NCBI RefSeq assembly: GCF_000090795.2
Contig: NW_003546400.1
Coordinates: 168,271-192,680, forward strand
Direction of reading: 5' to 3'
Length of the DNA: 24,410 nucleotides
Origin: Amphimedon queenslandica
Taxonomy: Eukaryota; Porifera; Demospongiae; Haplosclerida; Niphatidae
In this document: positions 12,401 through 21,400 of the stretch, one piece after another
Layout of the letters: the number at the start of each line of letters is the position of its first letter
Position numbering within the stretch: the first letter of the stretch is position 1
Notes under the pieces: generated by a model
What the model was told of the DNA's origin: nothing
Databases searched by the model: none
Seen by the model: only the letters and a program-made list of their open reading frames with translations
Position numbers and translations under genes: made by a program

Positions 12401-15400
12401 TACCAATTATTATTAATAGTATCGTCATCGCGTACCTAATACAAGAGCTCAATAATGGCAGCGGCTTTTCAAGTGCAGAGCTTTGCAGGTTGCTTGACCC
12501 AGTTTTCTCATTTCTTGCTCATGTAACATGTATTATTGCTAGTTGGGTGAAAGTATTGTGATTAATGAGTTTGCAGGGTCAAGCAACTTGTAAGGCACTC
12601 TATTTCTCTGTATATGAGAAAGATGAGCCTAGTCGAGTTGCTTTGTTTCTGTTGATCTTCCTAATGCAACTGGTCTTTAATCCAAAAAGATTCATTGATT
12701 GCTGCTGCAAATTCAGAGGTAACAGTGGTGATGTAAGTTGAAGGAAAATAAAAAAAGAGGGGAGTTCATGAATATTTTACAAGGAAAAAAAGATGTGTAA
12801 GAGAGCCTTGAAACACAGAATTTCTTCAATGATTTGACACTTTGCCAAGAAGTATCCAAACTTGAAAAAAACTGAGTGCATACATGGAAAGCCACCTACC
12901 TTGCAGAGCTCAAGTGTAGAAATATACATAAGGAGAGCTTGATTATCAATGAATTACTAGGAAAGAAAACTGATGGACCATTATTTTACAAGAAGATCTA
13001 AAATTTGCAGTGAGTTGATATTTACAAGAATTACAAAGTAAGGGAGCTATTGTTGATACTGCTATTGCTATTTTGACAGCAAGTTATTATGAAGCAGATA
13101 ACATGCAATCTCCTTGCTTACAGTTGTGGTCACAATGCTCATACAAGTCATTGAGCAAAACATTACACTTACCTGAATGTATTTTGTAAAAAGAAAATTA
13201 AAAGGCACAATTACGGATAAAAATATTTTTAAAACTTTGAAGAGCGTAAGGCACTATTTTTCCTTGACATCAAAGTTGTTGTGGATGTGAATAACATTCC
13301 TAGCTGGTTAGTTGTAAATTGGGACCAGGCTGGTTTGCATTATGTACCGGCTAGATCTTAGATGATGGAGAGAGAAGGATCCAGACGAGTTGAAATTGCT
13401 GCTGCAGGTGATTTGTTGCATAATTTACAGAACTAACTTTTGCAGATTGATAATTTATGTCGTACATTTTAAAACTACCATGTTGTGCCTGCTTTGTACT
13501 ACCACATGAAGTGACAATGCCTGTTCTAGCTACACAAAAAGGTCTTAAGATATGGGTTTTTATGTGTGATAAGAGAAGAGTTATGTTGTGGAAAAGAATT
13601 AAGCAATGAAGAAAAGATTGAATATTGTAAAACATGTACCAAAAGATTCACTCATGTGCTAAAAGTTTATGTGCTGAGGTGGAAGCATAGTTTTCAAAGT
13701 GCTTGCTCGGATATGCTTCTTTATGCTGATTGCCCCAAGGTGGCCTAAGGATTTCTGGTAATAAAGTTTTTAGGTAAGGAATCGCTCATCATGAACTTGG
13801 AAAAATCTTGTGAAAATAGCTTACATGTAGTTTCATGAAGAATTCAAGCAAGAAGACATATTGATGACACTGTTAATGATAAAGAGCTGAAAAGTAGGAA
13901 GGTACATTGTTTATTTGACGCTGAAGAACAAACCTGTAAGCCACAAACAAAAAATGGAGGTGCTGGGAACTTGCAAGTGAAGATATTTTGGCTGTGGAGA
14001 CTGTAGAGAAGTTCCTGATTGACATATCTCATGGAGAAACAATTTCCTTATATAAATGTATTAATATCACCAGTGTTGAAGCTAAATTGAATACTAATCA
14101 CTGGATTTTAGTAGTTAAAGTACAGAACTACATGTATAGCATCATTGCTTTACTATGTGAAACACTAAATGACAAAACAAGAAATTTCGTAACAAATCTA
14201 TTTCTTCCAATCAGAATCGAAAGTATGGAGAGCACTCGACAAAGTGGTACACATATTTCTGAAGTGTTTGGCATTACAAATGTATTTGCCATTGCTAATG
14301 GCATTAATCCTAGTGCAAAAATTAAAAGAAAAAACAAGGTTAAGTACAATTTTAGAGCAAATTCGAAAAAAGTAATTAAAACAAGGACAGGTAGGATTCG
14401 AAACGACAAACGAAAATACAAAGTGAAAATTCTACTCTCGTGATGCAAATTCTACTCTACATTGTACTTTTAATGTTATTATTTAAGAAATTACGGATCA
14501 CTTTGCAATGTAAAGTAGAATTTGCATCTCGAGAGTAGGATTTTCATTTTGTATTTTCGTTTGTAGTTTGGAATCCTACCTGTCCTTGTTTCAATTACTT
14601 TTTTACGAATTTGCTCAAGAATCCTACTTAACCTTCATTTAAAAAATTTTTTATGTTCTTTGTGTTGATTTTAAAAATAATATTTGATATTTTTTTAGTT
14701 GCCATTGCATTACTTTTTGATTTTATACAAACAACAATTTTTTTAAATTATAATGATTGTTATGACTTTACAGCATTTATAAGTGACAGCATTGACTAGA
14801 TATTGCTGAAGGAATATTGACTACCATATACCGGTATATTTTCGCGAATCTTGCATTTCTAAAATTTTGCATAATTAATTTTCATGAATTGCTTGCAGAC
14901 TGCACCACGTGGCAATGAAGAGCAGAATTTCACGGTGAAAAAATTTTGCAAATGATCACCAAACCGCAAAATTTGAGAGAATATTTTACCACAAAAATAA
15001 ACCAGTATATGGTATACTGATGACAAGTAAAATTAATACTTGTCTTGACAAAAGTCCTTGTTGAGAAAGCTGTGAGCTGAAAGTGTTCATCTTCCCTGCA
15101 ATCCTGTCGCTTTTGCTGTTCTTCCAGGCTGTTGTCAAGTTCATATTATCATTGCATATCATAACAGTAAGTAATTGTTTGTGTTTTTTAAAATAAAATT
15201 TCATAATTAATAAAACAGTAACATGTAATATTAGTACCGTAAATCCTTAAATAGAAGCCGCATTCGAATAAACGCCGGAGTAGCAATAAAATTAAACTGT
15301 AAATACGCAACATTAGTCTAGGAGTGACTCAGGAGTCTAGTGGATAATGCCTGAAGTTCGAGAAGTCAAAAGCATGAGGTTACGGGTTCGAATCCCGCTC

Positions 15401-18400
15401 TGGGCCTAAGTTTTTTTAATTTTTTATATATATTTTTTGAGATCCAAATACCATTTTAGCAAATAGATGCCCGGGCTTTTATTTAAGGAAATACGGTACC
15501 TTCTCTTAGCTAGAAACCTCCACCAAAGTATTGCAGTTGATTCCAAGCATTAGCTTGGTAAAGAAATTGCTTGCTTCTTCCAGAGCGGCAGATATCTTAA
15601 GGCCTTTTCACACTGGCACAGTTTTAAAAGCGCTTTGATGCGCTTTGTTGATACAGCTGAAATAATGCGCATCGATCTTGTTTACACTAGCAGCTGAGTT
15701 ATGTATCATTTTGTTTGTGTTCTTGTTGCCATTGGTTTACATTGATTTAAGCGCATCACTTCACATCAATCCACCTCTGGAGGTGAAGTGAGAGTGATGC
15801 GCATCAATGCGCATTAATTGAAAACCACTCTAGTGTGAACACGATTAAGGCACATCAATGCGCATTACTTTGACCAGTGTGAAAAGGCCTTTAGTCTTGC
15901 TAGCTGGACTCTAATTTACCGAATAAGAGTCTGGTGCCATGCCTAATATGGACTCATGTTATCAATGTTTTGATTTGCGTTGGCAAAGAATGTTAATCTC
16001 TTTAAACACGCCCACGCACCACAATAATTCTGGATTTATTAATTTTTATACTGATTTTATACTTGCTTGTATACTTATTTTGTACTTTATACTTGCTTCC
16101 TGACATCAAGAAAAAATAAAACAGTAAAACACTTCTCATTTTTGGCTTTTTTAGGCAGTACTGAAGTTAGAGCAATTATGCAACTGAAGAATTTCATCTC
16201 AGATCCAAGCACATTATTTCTAGAAGCATTTCTTTACTTGCATAATTGTCTAACCATCAGAGCAGATAAAGGCAATCCAGTCAGCAGTTTAAGTCATAGA
16301 AAGAAAGTATAAAAGCTCAGTTAGTTCCATTCTAGATAATAGACTTGCTGTGCGTGGGCGGATTCTAATGTAACTATGGTAACAGTGATTTGATTAGGTC
16401 GACCAAATACTGCCAGACAAGCATGAGTTGATGTTAGGTATAAAACCAGACTCTATTCTAAAAATTGAGTCCGGCCCCATGAGACTACAGATATCTGAGG
16501 ATGCGCAACCACACCCAAATTTTGGAGCACATGCTCCTTTAATTAACAAAATAATGGCATGCAGCTAAGACAGTACTACGATCCAGCATTCATAGTATCA
16601 CTTTTTCCTTACTTGAAGAATGATTTGATGGGACATGGACCGGTGCATAGACAGTTGGAGTAGATTGGTATAAGAATTATCCTTGTAGCATCTACCAATA
16701 CTGAGATACACACCGACAACTGGATTGACAGGACTACTTCTTGATGATGATGATGAAGAGGAAAAATGGTGGCTGAACAAAATGGCTGGTTTGCCTATTT
16801 ATGATTTTCCTCTTAGACGAAGTCTAAAACCATGCTAGTGGTACCAATGGAGTCCTCTGGTTAAGATAAGATCCCCTAAGAAGTGTAGTGAGCATAACAG
16901 CTCGTTTACCCGGTATAGCAAGGCTGCAAAAGTTGTGGTAGCCATTTTGTTTGGGGGTGAATCCTACTTAGTAATGCTACCTCAAGATATTGTTTGACTT
17001 CAAAAAGAAACCCATGCCTTTGTTTCCATGTAAAATGATCTCTTAAATGTCATTATTCATTTGATTGAATAACTGTTTCTTTATTTGCTCTTGATTACCT
17101 ACTTTCCTGAAAAAGCAAATCACACTATGCTAAATTATGTAAAATACTGATGCAAAAATAGCATTTTATAAATCACAACTGCAAACTTTTCATTTGCCTG
17201 TTCTTGCAGAAATTTTGATCATTAAAAGCAAGGCACTATAGAGTAACTAGCCTGGGACTCAGGTTTACATGTAGCCTGGCATGATTGATTTATGGGCCTT
17301 GCCAGTGATTAGCGTGGGCAAGGACTATGTAGTTAAGTGTGTTGTCATTCATTCATTCATTCTGTCCAGAAGCAACTCTTTCTTTGAAGTTTTCTGGTTT
17401 TACAAGGGGGTTCCCTATACAGAGAACTTCTTCATGTGCTTGAAAAAGTTACTTTCTCAAGCTTTATCAAGTATAGATGGCAGTGCAGGCACCAAAAGCT
17501 AACAATCTTACCAAATGTTGGTAGGTTCTCCTATCATTTTATCATCCTTCCAGTAACAAGGCTTTTAAGTATCTCTAAAGAGACACAAAACCTTTTATTT
17601 AAAATATGTAGTGTTTTTTTGTAACTTTCTTTGTCTTGAAGAAAGTAATATGCCTTATATCTTGACTTTACACAACTGAGGCATTTGTCCTTAGGAAGAG
17701 TAGCTTAGGCCTATAAACTTTAGACACTTAACAAAAGTTTCAATGGAACAAATAAGGCTTACTAAATGTGTGTGTGCACTGAGTAGAAGTCCAAGAAACT
17801 CAGGCAGGCTTCTACCAGCAGTTACTCCAAGAGACACTATTTTACTCTAGCAATCAAGATTTCACATTTTCTCTGTACTGTAACAACTACATGCTCTCAG
17901 TTTGCTGCTACACCCAAACATCCTCACATCTTAATTAGACTAGCTATGAAGAATGCAATCATAACTATATATCTAAGCAAGAGTGGATAATTATTTATTG
18001 AAAGTGTCTAACCTACCTATATTTTGTGATACCACAGTGCATATCTTTACATCCGTTTTTTGCAAGTACATGGGAGTTAATCTCAGTAATCCTCAAATTT
18101 ATGAGTGTGAATGATATAATGGCGCTTGAAACATGCAGGATACTTTAAGACTTATATCTCCACTCTGAGGATCACACAGTGCAAGAAACAAGCAGGAGCA
18201 GACAGGAATATGTTCTTCTAATGGTTGGCTGTTTCTTAATTGCAGCTTTCTGACTTGGAATCAATATAATGACGCAAAAATGGCTGCTTGGTGCTAAGCA
18301 CCATGCTATGTCAACATACGCACTGTGGTATCACAGATTATAGGCGCGTTAGACACTCTCCCTAAATAATTATCCACTCTTGATCTAAGCAAGCAACTTT

Positions 18401-21400
18401 CAATTTCTACAGTGGTAAAGTATAGGACAACTTAGTTTCGAAATCATAATTAATTTTTTCTTTTTTTGGCGATGCCATTGCACCAACGGTGTCTCGTTCT
18501 TTATATGTGTATTGTGTGTCAAAGCAGTGTTGTTAGTTTTTGTAGGTTTTAAAGCCCATAGATGTACTGTGCCAGTGCTAATAGTTGCATAATTTCCTTT
18601 GTATTAGCATGCAAACTATTATGTTATCCTTTTTATTTCCTTTTCACTTTGAGACATAAATGTTCATAAATAAATAAATGTTCATAAATAAATAAATGTT
18701 CATAAATAAATGTATGGTAAATGTTTGAATAAAAGCCCAGGCATTTATTTCTATGCAAGACAAAAATTTTGTAGAACAAAAAAAGAAAATTAATATTGGG
18801 ATTTGAACCTGGAACTCTAGTGTCAGTGAACATAGCATAACTAGTTAGGCAATTTGGGATACTCTAATGATAATGATAATGGTAACTATATTAAGTAAAA
18901 TATGCATATTCTATACTTGGAGATTATTAGTACCAAGTGTTTATTGAAGCCAGGCTTTTATTTGAACATTTATCGTACTTGCATATCAAATTGATATTGT
19001 AATATTATCTTACAATTTGTTTTCAATGTGTTAGGAAACCAATGAATTATTTAATATGTTCATGAATATTGGAGAATCATTACCTCAGGACAGGTTGAAT
19101 GCTATTAATTTAACTCAACCAGCTGATACTGGATTTGAATTAATTTCTCTTCTTAACTCGGTGAAATTGTCAATGCAAGTAAGTTATTGGGCTTATTTGT
19201 TTTATTGTTTTTGTCAGGGCGTGAAGATAACTGTGTCTACACCACTTCTTACAGCGGTGCGATTTTCAACTGGTAATAAAATTGAAATGTTAATTACCAA
19301 TGTCAGTCATCAACATAATACTCAAATACTGGCAAATAAGAGTCACCTTACATTACATGGTAAAGTTGAAACTGAAATTAATGTAGCATTGGGCTGTATT
19401 CAGGTACAGTGGGTCTCTGTTTACTATATTTTATTCATTTTTCTATTTTAAGGGAGGCCAAAATGTTGAAGAGGAAGAAGATGATTTTGTTGAATTAGCA
19501 TATTTTAAGACATGGATTGCTTTTAAAAACACATTACAACAAGTATGTTAGTTAGTATATGTCAAATTATGATTTTTTGTAACTCCAGAATACTTCTAAG
19601 GCTGATTTGGCACCAGTGATGTCGGATATTTTTTTGATTTCAATCTACTCACCTCATCTTTATATACAATCAACTGCTGTTGAAAAAGGTAAAACTTTAT
19701 TTTTTAATGTATTGCATGTGTTTGTCAGCTATTCTTTTTTGGGTAAATTGTAAAAGTGTATACAACTTCTGGCAAAATGAACACCACCAACTGAATACTG
19801 AGGTACATTTAGCTACAACTTTTGGATTATTTTGTGTGATAGGTTCAAGCAGCCACTGAAGCATTTGTTGGTCGCTTAACTAAACCAGCTGTGCAAATTA
19901 AAGCACCTTCTATTGACTTCTCTAAGCCTAGGCTTGTTCAAATTACTGTGAGTGATGTTGGAGCATGCATGCCATTAGTGCATCTGGTAAGATTATTGTC
20001 ATTGCTTATATGTACGTATACATGTATGTCTTTTAGCAAACAACTCCACATGCTAGCCAGAAAGGTGAGGTACCACTTAACTATTGCTTTTTAATGCTTA
20101 GTAGGATTTCCAGCTGTTGTGTTAACTATTAAGGAAATGTTTGTGTCACTAAACTTTAGCAAGAAACTAGTGTCTGCTGGAAGATTCACTGGATTTTTAG
20201 TTCGATTTGATGAACAATTTCATTTTCGCCACAAAACATGGACTGTAGATCCCAAGAAACACAAGTTTTTGAATCATGGTATCTGCATGTATATATTTTC
20301 TATTTGTATCATGTAAAATGCATTTAGGTATTGTTCCAAGTGGGACTTACAAACTATGCATTGTCAATAAAAATGACTTGGAAGAGAGTAAGCTTTAGTT
20401 GTGTATTTATTCATTTAGCTGTGCATGCATGCATATTACTATTTTCATTCTAATTTAGATGAAAAACTTTTCACTGCTTTTAAATGGCACATGTCTGGCA
20501 TCAATGTATATGCTAGTACTGACATTGGGCGTCACATATCAACTTTAGTTCGTACTTTAACTATAATTGGATCTGATTTAGAAGATGCTGATAGTGAACT
20601 GTATGTCAGTCTACTTATTATTTGTAGTATTTTATGTAAATGTAGTCTTTCAGCTTCTGGTGAGTCAAAACCATTACACAAGCGAGCATTTTCAGTTTCA
20701 TCTAAAACTTTTGTGGATGAGCAAGAGACTCTGCGAGCTATGGAGTGGGATTTGGCTAAACAAACAAGAAAGCTTAATAAAATGAGGTAGAAATTATTTC
20801 AGCTTTTGTTGTATGCCTTTGTGATTATGACCCAGTGGGTATTATTTGTTTGAGTCAAGTATAATTTATATTTCTCAAATTTTGTGGTTCAGGTCACAAT
20901 TTTCAAAAAGTAAACTTTTGGAATATTATATTCAAAGCAGGTGTTGCATAATTATTTTAAATTGAACCGGACGTGAGCTTATGCCCACCTGCCATATCCA
21001 ATCTAATGTAGGAAAACTGACCCTACCAGTACTTTAGAAAGTCTAGTGTTCTTATTATTGATAGACAACTTGATTAGTCATTGCATGCATCAGCAGCTAT
21101 TGCAAGGGCAAAAAAGAAAGTATTACAATTTAGTAAATTAACGATTTAGGCAAAATATGTAGCTACCACGTATTTATACAGAGAAAGAAAAATTGGAGAT
21201 CAGAAAAAGAGCTGTAACAAATGCTCGAAGAAAAAGTTTAGTGATTAGGAATGTGCAATAATTATAAAAGGATTCTGGTTTTGAAAAGCAAATTGCTACA
21301 GTACCACTAGCAGTGAGAGACATGGACCTCCTCTACGTTTGGAAAGAAACTATGCAAATACAAAGTAACATTAAAGCATTGAGTGAGAATTAATGGGATT

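Larger units (their letters stand above)
12103..19034 (+). other. BLTP1: Intron 16 (6.9 kb), a transposon trap
   Basis: The protein sequence on either side is contiguous (QSAFIK|ETNELFNMF, as QKVFMKEVNEVI in vertebrates), which proves that everything between is intronic. It contains at least eight mobile-element remnants, described separately. Parts in which I see nothing nameable are 12103-12480, 13480-14335 (open frames without recognised homology), 16480-17970 and 18390-18650. Short open frames there, such as 13988-14443 and 17281-17502, are not supported as genes. Confidence 0.85.

Noticed and set aside
13988..14443. 151-codon open frame in intron 16
   Set aside because: Its last ~36 codons are the left arm of hairpin MITE copy A, and the rest has no recognised similarity; it lies wholly within a BLTP1 intron.
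14128..14448. 106-codon minus-strand frame
   Set aside because: It is the complement of the same region and MITE arm; hydrophobic composition follows from AT-richness.
15316..15405. A functional tRNA gene
   Set aside because: The acceptor and T arms pair, but no convincing anticodon arm can be drawn, and it is embedded in a TIR element with a decayed sister copy.
16598..16780. Minus-strand frame with a serine run
   Set aside because: The run comes from a short TGATGATGATGATGAAGAGGA simple repeat; no other support.
20646..20653. Acceptor at TTTCAG (20653) for exon 27
   Set aside because: Using it with the donor at 20601 shifts the frame to an immediate stop; the acceptor at 20645 keeps the frame that leads into exon 28.
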